Assembly: GCA_949299455.1 (NCBI GenBank) | Contig: CASGAN010000005.1 | Location: forward strand, 80,013 to 144,012 | Source of the DNA: an uncultured Oscillospiraceae bacterium | GTDB lineage: Bacteria; Bacillota; Clostridia; Oscillospirales; Ruminococcaceae | Reading direction: 5' to 3' | DNA: 64,000 nt | Part shown: positions 7,325 to 16,651 of the stretch, one piece after another | How positions within the stretch are numbered: the first letter of the stretch is position 1 | Layout: each line of letters starts with the position of its first letter | Program-made: the position numbers and the translations under genes | The notes under the pieces: model-generated | Databases searched by the model: none | Told to the model about the DNA's origin: nothing | Seen by the model: the letters and a program-made list of their open reading frames with translations, nothing else

Positions 7325-9025
7325 TTATTTTGCAACGTAAATCGTGACAGAAGAGGTTTTTGAACGGTCAATCCGCGTTCCGACATCAGGATCAGCCGAA
7401 ACGATTTCGCCTGCCTCGTGATCCGGATCTGAAACCGTTTTGACTGTTACAGAAAGACCTTGACTTTCAAGATACTCACGGTAAGATGCCACATCGATCG
7501 GATTGCCGCTGCCGTCCGTAAACGGCGGAAGTTCCACATACTGCGGTCCTTTGCTGACCGTCAGTTCGATTTCTGTTCCCATCGGAACAGTGGAACCTGC
7601 CGCAATACTCTGATCAATAATCATGCCGATCTCCGCATTATCATCGAACACTTCTTTTTTCTCTTTGAATTTAAAATTGTCTATATATACTTTTGCGGAA
7701 ACGATATCATCATAGAATTTTCCGACAAAATTATCGACGCTGACATTTGCTGCCGTCTGGCTTTCTTTGGAAGATTCCTGTTTGCTTGATGTTTCATCCT
7801 TCTTGTCGTCAGATTCTTCGCTCGATTCTTCCACAGAAGATTCGATCTGGGATTCGGACGAAGGATTTACATAAATCTCCCTTTGATTTCCGCCGAGCAC
7901 CAAAATATATGCCGCAAAGAACAGAATCAGCATAATCGGAAGAGAAACAAGCACCACAATCAGCCATACAGGCAGCTTATGTTTTTCACGCGGTACTTCG
8001 TTTTTCTGCTTTGCAGTTTTTTTCTTCTGCTCGGGTTCATCATCGAGCTGAATCTGCCGGAATGCTGCCGGAATCGCATACAGCTGCTCCCGCAGTGCAC
8101 GCACCGAACGAATCCGATGATCATACGAAAGCGCCAAACCGTTCATGATGATATCGGAAACCTCAGGCGCAACAGACGGCTTTTGCAGTGAAAGCGGGAA
8201 CACGCGATCCTCCTGCATCCGCAAATCGGCGCGCTGCGGCGTCACGCCGGAGAGCACGCGATACATCACAGCACTCAGCGCGTACACATCAGTCCATTCG
8301 CCGTGCCCTTTGCATTTTTCATACTGTTCCGGCGCTGCATATCCGTCGAACAACTCGGGTTTTACCTCGGAATTGATGGCGCGCACTGCCGCCGTACAAA
8401 CACCTTTTAAACGGAGTGTCATCTCCGGTGTCACCAAAATCGTATCGGTGCTGATTCCCCGGTGAATGATGCCGCGCTCATTGAGCATGACAACCGTATC
8501 AAACAGCGGACGAAACAGTTTGCGCACCTGTGCCCACGAAAAATCGCCCATATGCTCTGATAAGTACGATGTGAGTGTCACACACTCAACATCTTCATAC
8601 ACCGTGTAGATAGTGGCGTTATCCGTAAACACATCAAAAGCGCGCAGCAGGCTGCTCTCTTGTGTGCGCAGTGCAATCATCTGCCGTGAAAGCTCTACAA
8701 AATCGGTCATCAGCGCTTTGTACTGCACTTCACAGCCGGGATTCACCAAAATGGTCGCACCGTTCTCCGTTCTGTGCGCAAGCGTGGACGGAAAAAATTC
8801 ACGCAGCCGGATGCGCCGCTGCAGTGCGGTATCATATCCGATATAGCTGACCCCTTCACCGTTGCGGTCAAGCGCAATCCCAATCTGATACCGCTTGCCG
8901 ACAACCGTTCCGGGCGCAAGAAGCGACGGCCATGTATTTTCCGGTGCTGTATTGTCATGCCCGCAATACGGACAAGTTTCTGTTTCAATCACACGCATAC
9001 AACGAAAACATCTGTTTTCCATCAT
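7325..9025 (-). CDS. Membrane pseudokinase with N-terminal zinc ribbon and C-terminal PASTA domains
   Basis: A 566-residue Ser/Thr-kinase-like protein. A zinc ribbon (C6, C9, C18, C21) precedes a kinase fold (about 45-305), a transmembrane helix near 350 (VWLIVVLVSLPIMLILFFAA), an acidic Ser/Glu linker and two PASTA repeats, i.e. the layout of PrkC/PknB muropeptide sensors. Catalytic residues are lost: the VAIK-type lysine motif reads RIRLR, HRD reads HRG with no following Asn (HRGISTDTIL), and DFG is replaced by LKGVC. The structural motifs GYAAPEQY and DVYALSAVMYRVLSG remain. It is probably a non-catalytic cell-wall sensor or scaffold. The ATG at 9025 lies 6 nt after GGAGGAG. Confidence 0.85.
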   Translation of the reverse strand: MMENRCFRCMRVIETETCPYCGHDNTAPENTWPSLLAPGTVVGKRYQIGIALDRNGEGVSYIGYDTALQRRIRLREFFPSTLAHRTENGATILVNPGCEVQYKALMTDFVELSRQMIALRTQESSLLRAFDVFTDNATIYTVYEDVECVTLTSYLSEHMGDFSWAQVRKLFRPLFDTVVMLNERGIIHRGISTDTILVTPEMTLRLKGVCTAAVRAINSEVKPELFDGYAAPEQYEKCKGHGEWTDVYALSAVMYRVLSGVTPQRADLRMQEDRVFPLSLQKPSVAPEVSDIIMNGLALSYDHRIRSVRALREQLYAIPAAFRQIQLDDEPEQKKKTAKQKNEVPREKHKLPVWLIVVLVSLPIMLILFFAAYILVLGGNQREIYVNPSSESQIESSVEESSEESDDKKDETSSKQESSKESQTAANVSVDNFVGKFYDDIVSAKVYIDNFKFKEKKEVFDDNAEIGMIIDQSIAAGSTVPMGTEIELTVSKGPQYVELPPFTDGSGNPIDVASYREYLESQGLSVTVKTVSDPDHEAGEIVSADPDVGTRIDRSKTSSVTIYVAK

Positions 9026-9069
9026 TGCGATCTCCTCCATCAGGTCAGAATCAGCATATTACACTTTTA

Positions 9070-9098
9070 AGAGTAACAGCAATCTGCCGGTTTGTCAA
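9070..9098 (-). promoter_or_regulatory. Sigma-A-type promoter of the pseudokinase gene
   Basis: On the minus strand TTGACA (9098-9093), 17 bp, TACTCT (9075-9070). The -35 is perfect, the -10 modest. It lies in the 94-nt gap after the helicase gene. Confidence 0.6.
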
Positions 9099-9119
9099 TA
9101 AACGTAAATGAATGTTGTG

Positions 9120-11192
9120 TTAAATCAACAAATTTCTTTCTGTACATGCCGAAACACTGAGTCTTTTGATTCCGCATTCAAATTGTACGAAAATAATTCC
9201 GTCATTTTCGTCAAGAACCGTTCCTTTTCCGAACGTTTTATGCACAATCTCCGTGCCGCGCACCATCGTTTTCACCTCTGCGCGACCGGTTTGCTTTGGT
9301 TTTTGCGGTAACAGCGCTTTGACAAACGGACTCGGCGCGGCATCCGCACCATTTAGTCGTGTGCTCATAAAGGCGATCAGCTTCCGTTTTGCGCGTGTCA
9401 TCGCCACATAAAAAAGCCGCACCTCATCTTCGTATTCGCTCATGTCGCCTTCGCGTTTTAATGAAACCGCATGATAAGACGGCAGTACATCCGACAGCAT
9501 ATCAAGCAGAATCACCGTGTCAAACTCCATACCTTTACATGAATGAATCGTCGAAAGCAATACGCCCGACGTATCATCCGAAGCGCCCTCCTGCATAAAT
9601 GCTTCGAGCTCAGAAAGCCGTCTGGACAGCTCAAAAATGCTGCGCAGACGTTCGGCAATCAGCGAGAGCGCACTCAGCTTCTGATACGTGCTTATCTGCA
9701 TAAATCCGCTCATACGCTTTGCGATAAAATCATCATATCCAAGTTTGGTGCGGATGGCGTCAATCGCTTCGCCGCAGCGCATGAGCGGCAGTTTGGAAAG
9801 CACTGTCTGATACCGAAGAAGCATCCGCCGGCGTCCTTTCGAAACAGACGAAAGCGACAGAATACTGTCAAAAACCGTCTGTCCTCTGGCGGTATCGTGT
9901 TTGGCAGCTTCCAGCATCACTTTCGAGCAGCCCATTTTATAATAAATCTGCGAAAATGCATCGATATCGCACGGATCAACTGCCAATCGGAAAAATGCCA
10001 AAATATCACGCACCACAGTCGAATGAAAAAAGGCGGCGTTTGACTCCCGGCAGCGATACGAAATGCCTTGCCGCAAAAACAAGTCTACAAGTGCAATGCA
10101 GGATTCATTGTTTTTATAGAGCACCGCAAGTGTTTCATCCGGATGCTTCTCCTGGATGATCGACAAAATCGTTTCGTACTGCAAATCATAGTCCGAAAGC
10201 GAGATCACCCGGACAGAATCGGTATCCTGATTGCGCGTCACCATATGTTTTTCATACCGCGCGCTGTTTTGTTTGATAAATGCATCGGCGATCGCCACAA
10301 TATCACTGTTCGAGCGATGATTTTCCTCCATTTTTAAAATCACCGCATCCGGATAGACCGTTTGAAAGCCGAGCAGTTCTTTCGGGCTTGCACCACGGAA
10401 CGAGTAAATGCTCTGATCCTCATCGCCGACCAAAAACAGCTTTGCACCGCCGTTTGTCAAAATTCTGATAATCTCATGCTGCAAAAGCGACGTATCCTGC
10501 GCTTCGTCCACACAAATCACGCGGTATTTCTGCTGAAACCAGCAGCAAATCGACGGAAATCGCTTGAGAATATCGTGACAAAGCACGAGCATATCATCAA
10601 AATCCATCCAGCCGTTTTCTTTGTACACGCGCTGCACTTCCTCGTAAATCCGCGCAAACACTTCAGGCTCTACCGGCGCAAACTGCACCGTTTCAGGCGA
10701 AATCATCCGGTTTTTGACACAGCCGATGACCCGCTCAATTTCGCCGATCATTTCTTCATCGGGAAACTCACCTGTACAGCGGCGGATCGTTTCACGCAGT
10801 ACCTGATATTTCTGTGCCGATGTGCCCTCTCCTGCACCGATGAGCGTCGGTACAGTCCGGTCATACTGCGCGGCAAATCGACGCAGTACTCGGAAACAAA
10901 AGCTGTGAATGGTGGAAAATGAAAGCGCTTTATTTTCACCGAACAGTTTTTCATACCGTGCGTTCATATCACGTGCCGTTTCGCGGCTGAACGTGAGTGT
11001 GAGAATCTGATCAGGACGCGCATGCTGTTCTTCCAATAAATATGCAATATGTGCTGTCATGACCGTTGTTTTGCCTGAACCAGGCACCGCCAAGAGCAGC
11101 ACATGCGCCGCATCCGTGCACACTGCCGTTTGCTGCTGTTTATTCAAATGAATGCCGTGGTGCTCTGCAAGGTGAGAAATCACATGATTCAT
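9120..11192 (-). CDS. UvrD/PcrA-like superfamily I DNA helicase
   Basis: A 690-residue ATP-dependent 3'-5' helicase. Walker A is LLLAVPGSGKTTVM near residue 35; motif Ia TLTFSRETA; motif II VICVDEAQDTSLLQ; motif III LFLVGDEDQSIYSFRGA; motif V/VI LSTIHSCKGMEFDTVILL and RLFYVAMTRAKRKL. The C-terminal end (EIVHKTFGKGTVLDENDG) is the PcrA-type tudor-like tail that binds RNA polymerase in known PcrA. It is shorter than the ~730-residue PcrA and may be a paralogue. The start overlaps the U32 gene stop as ATGA, so the two are co-translated. Confidence 0.9.
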   Translation of the reverse strand: MNHVISHLAEHHGIHLNKQQQTAVCTDAAHVLLLAVPGSGKTTVMTAHIAYLLEEQHARPDQILTLTFSRETARDMNARYEKLFGENKALSFSTIHSFCFRVLRRFAAQYDRTVPTLIGAGEGTSAQKYQVLRETIRRCTGEFPDEEMIGEIERVIGCVKNRMISPETVQFAPVEPEVFARIYEEVQRVYKENGWMDFDDMLVLCHDILKRFPSICCWFQQKYRVICVDEAQDTSLLQHEIIRILTNGGAKLFLVGDEDQSIYSFRGASPKELLGFQTVYPDAVILKMEENHRSNSDIVAIADAFIKQNSARYEKHMVTRNQDTDSVRVISLSDYDLQYETILSIIQEKHPDETLAVLYKNNESCIALVDLFLRQGISYRCRESNAAFFHSTVVRDILAFFRLAVDPCDIDAFSQIYYKMGCSKVMLEAAKHDTARGQTVFDSILSLSSVSKGRRRMLLRYQTVLSKLPLMRCGEAIDAIRTKLGYDDFIAKRMSGFMQISTYQKLSALSLIAERLRSIFELSRRLSELEAFMQEGASDDTSGVLLSTIHSCKGMEFDTVILLDMLSDVLPSYHAVSLKREGDMSEYEDEVRLFYVAMTRAKRKLIAFMSTRLNGADAAPSPFVKALLPQKPKQTGRAEVKTMVRGTEIVHKTFGKGTVLDENDGIIFVQFECGIKRLSVSACTERNLLI

Positions 11193-12406
11193 TTTGCTTT
11201 GCGCACAACTGATGCAACCGCAAGCGGCCGATCAAACGAAACGGACAGCATCATCTCCGGATGACATGCCGCATCAATCGGCTCGCCTTCTGCGTTTTTC
11301 ATGTCGGAAGCGACAAACGAAACCGGTTCTTTCCCCGGCTCGAGCACTTCGACTGTATCACCCGCACAGAATTTATTCTTTTGTGTCAGCAGCAGTCTTC
11401 CATCCTCATAGCCCGACACAAGCGCCACAATATCATACTCACGGATATATCCGCCGTTTTGATAATACTGCTCCGGTGTGCCGAAATAAAAGCCTGTGCT
11501 GTATTGACGATGGCTCACTTTGGTGACTTCTTCCAAAAGCCACGGGCGAAGCGAGAAATGTGCAGGATCGCGCAGATAATCATCCACTGCAATCCGGTAT
11601 GCATTCGTCACGACAGAAACGTAGTAAGATGATTTTGCACGACCCTCGATTTTAAAGCTTGTGATGCCCGCTTCAGCCAGCGCGTCGATATATTCAATCA
11701 TGCAAAGATCCTTTGCATTTAAAATATAGCTTCCCTTTTCGTCTTCAAACACCGGGAAATAGAGTCCCGGGCGTTTTTCTTCCATCAGGTGATACCCCCA
11801 GCGGCACGGCTGTGCACATTCGCCGCGGTTTGCATCACGTCCGGTCAGATAGTTCGAAATGACACAGCGGCCGGAAAACGACATGCACATTGCGCCGTGC
11901 ACAAACGCTTCGATTTCAAGTTCCGGCGGCGTCCGTCTGCGAATCTCGGCGATTTCACGCAGAGAAAGCTCACGTGCGAGCACGACGCGCTTTGCGCCCA
12001 TTTCATACAGCACGTTTGCCGTTTCGTAGTTGACGATGCCCGTCTGTGTCGAAATGTGAATTTCCATCTGCGGAATGACGCGTTTGACGAGCGAAAGCGT
12101 TCCGAGATCCGACACGATCATTGCATCAACGCCCGCTTCTGCCGCCTGACAAAGATACGGCGGAAGTGCATCAATTTCCTCGTTGCGCGGCAACACATTC
12201 ACCGTCAAATACACGCGCACACCATGTGCATGACAATATTCAACTGCACGAACGAGCGATTCTTCATCAAAATTCGTCTGTGATGCGCGCATGCCAAACT
12301 GCTTGCCCGCCAGATATACTGCATCCGCACCGTATGTGACCGCTGCTTTTAACCGTTCAAAGTCGCCGGCAGGTGCCAATACTTCGGGAATTTTTGTATG
12401 AATCAT
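11189..12406 (-). CDS. U32 peptidase family protein (tRNA hydroxylation TrhP/YrrO-like)
   Basis: A 405-residue protein of family U32. It opens with PEVLAPAGDFERLKAAVTYG, the family hallmark, and contains the signature EAFVHGAMCMSFSGRC and the Fe-S-type cysteines in GRCVISN and ECAQPCRW. Although named peptidases, bacterial U32 proteins of this length act in RNA modification; TrhP/YrrO hydroxylates tRNA U34 from prephenate. ATG at 12406 is preceded by AAGGAGGAAAACAGA; longer in-frame starts have no site. It overlaps the helicase gene by 4 nt and follows mltG after a hairpin. Confidence 0.85.
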   Translation of the reverse strand: MIHTKIPEVLAPAGDFERLKAAVTYGADAVYLAGKQFGMRASQTNFDEESLVRAVEYCHAHGVRVYLTVNVLPRNEEIDALPPYLCQAAEAGVDAMIVSDLGTLSLVKRVIPQMEIHISTQTGIVNYETANVLYEMGAKRVVLARELSLREIAEIRRRTPPELEIEAFVHGAMCMSFSGRCVISNYLTGRDANRGECAQPCRWGYHLMEEKRPGLYFPVFEDEKGSYILNAKDLCMIEYIDALAEAGITSFKIEGRAKSSYYVSVVTNAYRIAVDDYLRDPAHFSLRPWLLEEVTKVSHRQYSTGFYFGTPEQYYQNGGYIREYDIVALVSGYEDGRLLLTQKNKFCAGDTVEVLEPGKEPVSFVASDMKNAEGEPIDAACHPEMMLSVSFDRPLAVASVVRKAK

Positions 12407-12428
12407 TCTGTTTTCCTCCTTCATAAAA

Positions 12429-12455
12429 CAAATCATCCGCAATGCGGATGATTTG
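12429..12455 (-). terminator. Perfect 12-bp hairpin after mltG
   Basis: CAAATCATCCGC and GCGGATGATTTG pair around a 3-nt loop; on the minus strand TTTT follows. It lies 12 nt after the mltG stop and may terminate or attenuate transcription into the U32-helicase pair. Confidence 0.65.
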
Positions 12456-12467
12456 TTCGCCAGTTTG

Positions 12468-13745
12468 TTATTTCAGTCCTGCCAAAGCCAGATTTTTCTC
12501 GTGCTGTGCAAGTGTTTTTGCATAATAGAATTTTCCGGTCTGGAGATTGGTGCAGAAGTAATAGTACTCTGTCGATTCCGGATACAACGTGGCTGTGATT
12601 GCCTGAACACCCGGATTGCAAATCGGTCCCGGCGGCAGTCCTTCCGACTGATACGTATCATATGCTGTGATGATTTCCTCATTCACGTTGTCCGCCATCT
12701 GTGTGCGCAGTTCTCTGCCGTACACACGCGTCGGGTCTGCCTGAAGCAGCGGGAATGTCTTAGCGTCATTTAAACGGTTATGGTACACCGAAGAAACCAT
12801 CGCCATGCTCTCCTCGCTGTTGCCCTCCTGCTGTACAATGGAAGCCAGTGCAATCGTCTCTTCCAGCGAAAGACCAAGTTCCTGCATCCGCGCTTTGTTT
12901 TCCTCGGTCAGCACCTTCGTTTCAAACGTCGACATCATTTTTTTAATGACATTCGCAGGGTTGTCATTTTTATAAAACATATACGTATCCGGGAACAGAT
13001 AGCCTTCCATCGGATGATATTCAAGCTCGTTTTTCTCAATCTGTGAAACAAACGGCAAATCAATCGAAACGGTATCTACTGCGGTCAAAAACTCCTGCGC
13101 AGAGCAAACACCCTTTTCCTCAAGCTTTTTGGCCATCTGATAAATCGTTGCACCTTCCGGGACCTGCACCTGAACTTCTTCTTTCGACGAAGCATACTTA
13201 AACAGTTCCGATAAAATTGTGCTGTACGACATGTTGGTGTTTAATGTGTACACGCCGGCATGGAACGAACCGACCGGCTTTGTCAGTTTGTAATACACAC
13301 GAAACAGCATACCAGATTTGACGACGCCTGCTTCTTCCAGAATAGATGCAACCTTTTCGGTTCCTGCATTCTGCGGAATTTCAATGGTAATCGTCTGCTC
13401 TTCTTTTCCAAAACCCGACATATCCTGCACACCAAACAAGATACCGTACGACAAAAGACCCGTCAGTGCAACAATCACAATACCAAGTGTTACACGAATC
13501 CATGCGCTGCGGCGCCGCTTTTTGCGAATTTTTTTCGGGTCTTCATTCGCCAGCGTATATTCAGGGATTTCCTCGATTTCCTTGCCTGCATGCAGTTTAA
13601 ACGCGTGCACACGGCGTTCAGCAATCGTTTTTTTGCTCACCTGAGGTTCCTGTTTTGCTGCATGTTCGTTCGAATCCTCAGAATCAGACGCATGGAGCGC
13701 ATCTGATTCGAATGATTCGTTTGTTTGTTTTTCCTCTTCAGTCAT
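12468..13745 (-). CDS. mltG: Endolytic murein transglycosylase MltG (YceG-like)
   Basis: A 425-residue membrane-anchored lytic transglycosylase that cuts nascent glycan strands next to the synthesis machinery. A long charged cytoplasmic N-terminus (1-80) precedes a single membrane span (about 84-106), a LysM-like part (AGVYTLNTNMSYSTILSEL) and the catalytic YceG domain with LASIVQQEGNSEE, QADPTRVYG and PPGPICNPG, all family hallmarks. ATG is preceded by AGGAGGAGCAGTCGC. The start overlaps the 5-formyl-THF cyclo-ligase stop by 8 nt. The acidic, Ser/Glu-rich N-terminal 35 residues are longer than in E. coli MltG. Confidence 0.93.
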   Translation of the reverse strand: MTEEEKQTNESFESDALHASDSEDSNEHAAKQEPQVSKKTIAERRVHAFKLHAGKEIEEIPEYTLANEDPKKIRKKRRRSAWIRVTLGIVIVALTGLLSYGILFGVQDMSGFGKEEQTITIEIPQNAGTEKVASILEEAGVVKSGMLFRVYYKLTKPVGSFHAGVYTLNTNMSYSTILSELFKYASSKEEVQVQVPEGATIYQMAKKLEEKGVCSAQEFLTAVDTVSIDLPFVSQIEKNELEYHPMEGYLFPDTYMFYKNDNPANVIKKMMSTFETKVLTEENKARMQELGLSLEETIALASIVQQEGNSEESMAMVSSVYHNRLNDAKTFPLLQADPTRVYGRELRTQMADNVNEEIITAYDTYQSEGLPPGPICNPGVQAITATLYPESTEYYYFCTNLQTGKFYYAKTLAQHEKNLALAGLK

Positions 13746-14349
13746 GCGACTGCTCCTCCTGTTTTTTTACTGTAAGAATGTATTTGGGCGTAACAACGAA
13801 GTCAGCCGGCACATCGTATCTTCCGTGCGGCAAACTGCTTGTCATGCAATTATTATAACAAATGCCCGCTTTCACACCGGAAAACCGCTGTAAAAAGCGA
13901 TCATAATATCCTTTTCCAAATCCAATCCGGAACCCTTCCGTATCAAACGCAAACGCCGGCAGAATGCAAAGCGCATCGGTAAAATCCGTTGCCCTTTCAC
14001 ATTGCGCAGGATCAGGCTCCAAAAGCCCGAACATATCTTCCCGAAGTTCATCCAAACTGTGAATGATGAAAAACTCCATATGTCCGTTCCGGTCCATACA
14101 TTTTGGAACAGCAACTGTTTTGTTGTCTGCAAATGCCTGTTTTAAAATCGCGATCGTATCCACTTCAATCGCTGTGGACACAAAACAAAAAAGTGTGTTT
14201 GCCTGCTTATAAAACGGCGCTTCCACAAGCCGGCAAAAAATCATGTGATCCCATTCTTTTTTCTGTGCCGCATTCATCCGTTCGCGAATCCGGCGGTATT
14301 TCGCCCGAAGCTCCCGTTTGAGCGGACGGATATCGACTATTTTTCGCAT
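13738..14349 (-). CDS. 5-formyltetrahydrofolate cyclo-ligase
   Basis: A 203-residue enzyme converting 5-formyl-THF to 5,10-methenyl-THF with ATP. Family motifs are the N-terminal KRELRAKYRRIRERM helix, VDTIAILKQAFADNKTVAVPK and the C-terminal GFGKGYYDRFL. It overlaps the DJ-1 gene by 13 nt and mltG by 8 nt, so it sits in the middle of a tightly packed operon. ATG follows AAGGACAGTCTGTT, which lies within the upstream coding end. Confidence 0.92.
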   Translation of the reverse strand: MRKIVDIRPLKRELRAKYRRIRERMNAAQKKEWDHMIFCRLVEAPFYKQANTLFCFVSTAIEVDTIAILKQAFADNKTVAVPKCMDRNGHMEFFIIHSLDELREDMFGLLEPDPAQCERATDFTDALCILPAFAFDTEGFRIGFGKGYYDRFLQRFSGVKAGICYNNCMTSSLPHGRYDVPADFVVTPKYILTVKKQEEQSHD

Positions 14350-14879
14350 AACAGACTGTCCTTGAGTGTTTGTGCCCGCGCTTCGCCCAAAAGCAGTGCG
14401 GCAAGCGCAAAAGCAAATGTATTGGCAACACCGGCGCCGCGCGATGTCACAAACATTCCGTCCACTTCAACCGGTGCACCGGTGACATTTGCACCCAAGA
14501 GTTCGCTCTCAAATCCCGAAAAGCAGGTTGCACGTTTTCCCTCAAGCAGCCCGCGGTGGCCGAGAATCGAAGGTGCTGCGCAAATCGCACCGATCGGAAT
14601 CTCGTTTTCAACGCAGTAAGAAATCATATCCTGTACTGCCTGCGATTTTTCAAGATTTAAGGTACCGGGCATACCGCCGGGCAAAATAATCATCTGCGCA
14701 TCCTGCGGATTGATTTCTTCCGGCAAACAGTCCGCTTTCACCACAATGCCGTGCGACCCTTTCACCTGAGCACCCGTTACACCGACGGTGCAAACCGGAA
14801 GCTCGCATCGGCGCAGAAAATCGACCGGTGTGAGCGCTTCAATCTCTTCAAATCCATCTGCAAGAAATACATAGATCAT
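14337..14879 (-). CDS. DJ-1/PfpI family protein (YajL/ThiJ type)
   Basis: A 180-residue DJ-1 superfamily protein. It starts MIYVFLADGFEEIEALTPVD with the conserved glutamate, and the nucleophile-elbow cysteine lies in IGAICAAPSILG near residue 102. Members are described as chaperones, glyoxalases or deglycases; the exact role is debated. ATG at 14879 is preceded by GGGGAGGAACGAAA; an upstream in-frame start lacks a site. It is the first gene of a minus-strand operon running through the folate cyclo-ligase and mltG. Confidence 0.9.
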   Translation of the reverse strand: MIYVFLADGFEEIEALTPVDFLRRCELPVCTVGVTGAQVKGSHGIVVKADCLPEEINPQDAQMIILPGGMPGTLNLEKSQAVQDMISYCVENEIPIGAICAAPSILGHRGLLEGKRATCFSGFESELLGANVTGAPVEVDGMFVTSRGAGVANTFAFALAALLLGEARAQTLKDSLLCEK

Positions 14880-14927
14880 TTTCGTTCCTCCCCACGGTAT
14901 CAAACCAAACTTCCATGATATTCACTT

Positions 14928-15779
14928 TTAGTTTAACATCAAATTCATATATGCGTCAATGAAAAACGGGATTTTTTCTGATTTTGACGAAAAAAACGGC
15001 AAAATCATCCCATATGGCGTCACTTTTCCCGTTGTTCCGACAACCAAAATCCGCCGGTATCCGATCTGTTTCGCCAATGCACCGCATGCATCCGAAAGCG
15101 TCTGCCCAACAAGATTCGTTTCGAGTACAACACATTCTTCCGCTCGCTGCTCTGTGCACAGATATCCCTGTGGCACGGTACCCTGCACCATCCAAAAGGA
15201 AGCACCTGTCTTTCTCATCAGCGGATATCGCATTGACCGAAATTCATGCGAAAAATCAAACGAAATTGCATGAGAATGAATCAGTTCTTCACGCATACAC
15301 AAAAACTGATCAGACGAACACGGTGCAAGCGTCACCGCATCATTGTATGTGCACACGACCTGCTGCTCTCCCAGGAAAAAACGTGTACGATAGCCGAGCG
15401 TTTGATACAGCGAAAACAGCGACTTCTCGGCCGGTACAAGCAAAAGTGCAGTCGCACCGGCTGCCTTTGCCTCAGTTGCTGCAAAAGCGTGAAGCCTGCG
15501 CATCAAGCCTTTGTTCCGCTCGTTTTTTGCTGTCGCAACTGCATAGACATACCGGCAAGGTGCGATCTGATCCTGCACATAAAGCTCCGCAGGAATCAAA
15601 AACATCATGGACACAAGCCCACCTGTCATGGTGAATGCACCAAATCCTGTTTCCTCAAGCCGGATTTCCTGCAAAAAAGCGTTTGTTACATCTTCGCTGT
15701 CTGCAAATGCTTCCATCCAAAGAGAACGGACCTGCGGCCAATCTTCGTTTTGCAGCCGACGCATCAAAATGTCCGTCAT
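14928..15779 (-). CDS. GNAT family N-acetyltransferase (Eis-like length)
   Basis: A 283-residue protein with an N-terminal GNAT fold: LWMEAFADSEDVTN, then the acetyl-CoA binding strand and P-loop region VYAVATAKNERNKGLMRRL near residues 80-98, and LYQTLGYRTRFF. The remaining ~130 residues form a second, poorly conserved domain, so the layout resembles Eis-type two-domain acetyltransferases. The substrate is unknown. The ATG overlaps the stop of the DUF2156 gene as ATGA. The two may modify the same substrate, as both belong to acyl/aminoacyl transferase-fold families. Confidence 0.82.
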   Translation of the reverse strand: MTDILMRRLQNEDWPQVRSLWMEAFADSEDVTNAFLQEIRLEETGFGAFTMTGGLVSMMFLIPAELYVQDQIAPCRYVYAVATAKNERNKGLMRRLHAFAATEAKAAGATALLLVPAEKSLFSLYQTLGYRTRFFLGEQQVVCTYNDAVTLAPCSSDQFLCMREELIHSHAISFDFSHEFRSMRYPLMRKTGASFWMVQGTVPQGYLCTEQRAEECVVLETNLVGQTLSDACGALAKQIGYRRILVVGTTGKVTPYGMILPFFSSKSEKIPFFIDAYMNLMLN

Positions 15780-16651
15780 GCACTCACCTCATATTTTGAA
15801 ACAAGAGCGATCGGATGATACGAAAGCTTTGCGCGCCGCAATCCTTCGATGCCCACATCATCTTCTCTGTTAACAAACCGGTATTTCTGACAGCACCGTG
15901 CCAAAAACTCCCGGTTGATTGCCGCATACACACCGGGAATCTGCGTATCCGCTTTTTCAAAATGAATCACGACCGTCTCCGCGTTTAATTCTTCCGCGAT
16001 CGTATACGCACACACCTCACCGTTCACCCGCAAAAGTCCGCCGAAAAAGCCAAGCGCTTCCCAATTTGAAAACGCACGGAACAGTGCCTTTTGTTCATGA
16101 AGCAGCGCGGAATCATTCTGCTTTTGTGCAATCCATCGTGCTTGCATCGCCAAACATTCCGCAATATTCTGCGTTCCAATCGGTTCAAACGACCAGTTCT
16201 GCTCATAAAACCGCGCCAAATGATTGCGCTTGCCATGATATTTTTTCCCGGAAAGAGATGTGAGCGCCGCCACATCATACACGTAGTCGTCATAATCCCG
16301 GCAGTGAGACATCAAAAATTTCCCGGGAAACGCCTGCATCAAAGCCGCCTTATCCTGTTCTTCCATACTGTGCATTTTAAAAGGAATGCCTTGTTCGCCG
16401 CAGTGCAGTAATATTTCATCAATCACCGGCTTTAACGCGCCGGTTCCGATCGGAAACAGAAACGACGTTCCGCTTTCCGTTTGAAATGAGGCAGTATAAT
16501 ATCCGCCGATTCGGCAAATCTGCGTGTGATACACATCCTGCCAGATAAATAAATTGCCAAAGCAATACTCGCAGGATGCATGAGGCGCTGTTTGATTGAT
16601 TGTTTTGATCCAGTCACGATCTTGAATCGTTATGGTTTCAAAGGTTAACAT
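15776..16651 (-). CDS. DUF2156 protein (phosphatidylglycerol lysyltransferase C-domain-like)
   Basis: A 291-residue protein of the DUF2156 family, built from two GNAT-like halves and related to the catalytic domain of MprF-type aminoacyl-phosphatidylglycerol synthases. Typical segments are CEYCFGNLFIWQDVY near residue 27, the central GKKYHGKRNHLARF and C-terminal RREDDxG-like FVNREDDVGIEGLRRAKLSY. No membrane flippase domain is attached, so it is a soluble stand-alone version. ATG at 16651 follows CGGAGATCTTTC, and overlaps the tmk stop by 7 nt. A longer in-frame reading upstream only shadows tmk. Confidence 0.85.
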   Translation of the reverse strand: MLTFETITIQDRDWIKTINQTAPHASCEYCFGNLFIWQDVYHTQICRIGGYYTASFQTESGTSFLFPIGTGALKPVIDEILLHCGEQGIPFKMHSMEEQDKAALMQAFPGKFLMSHCRDYDDYVYDVAALTSLSGKKYHGKRNHLARFYEQNWSFEPIGTQNIAECLAMQARWIAQKQNDSALLHEQKALFRAFSNWEALGFFGGLLRVNGEVCAYTIAEELNAETVVIHFEKADTQIPGVYAAINREFLARCCQKYRFVNREDDVGIEGLRRAKLSYHPIALVSKYEVSA

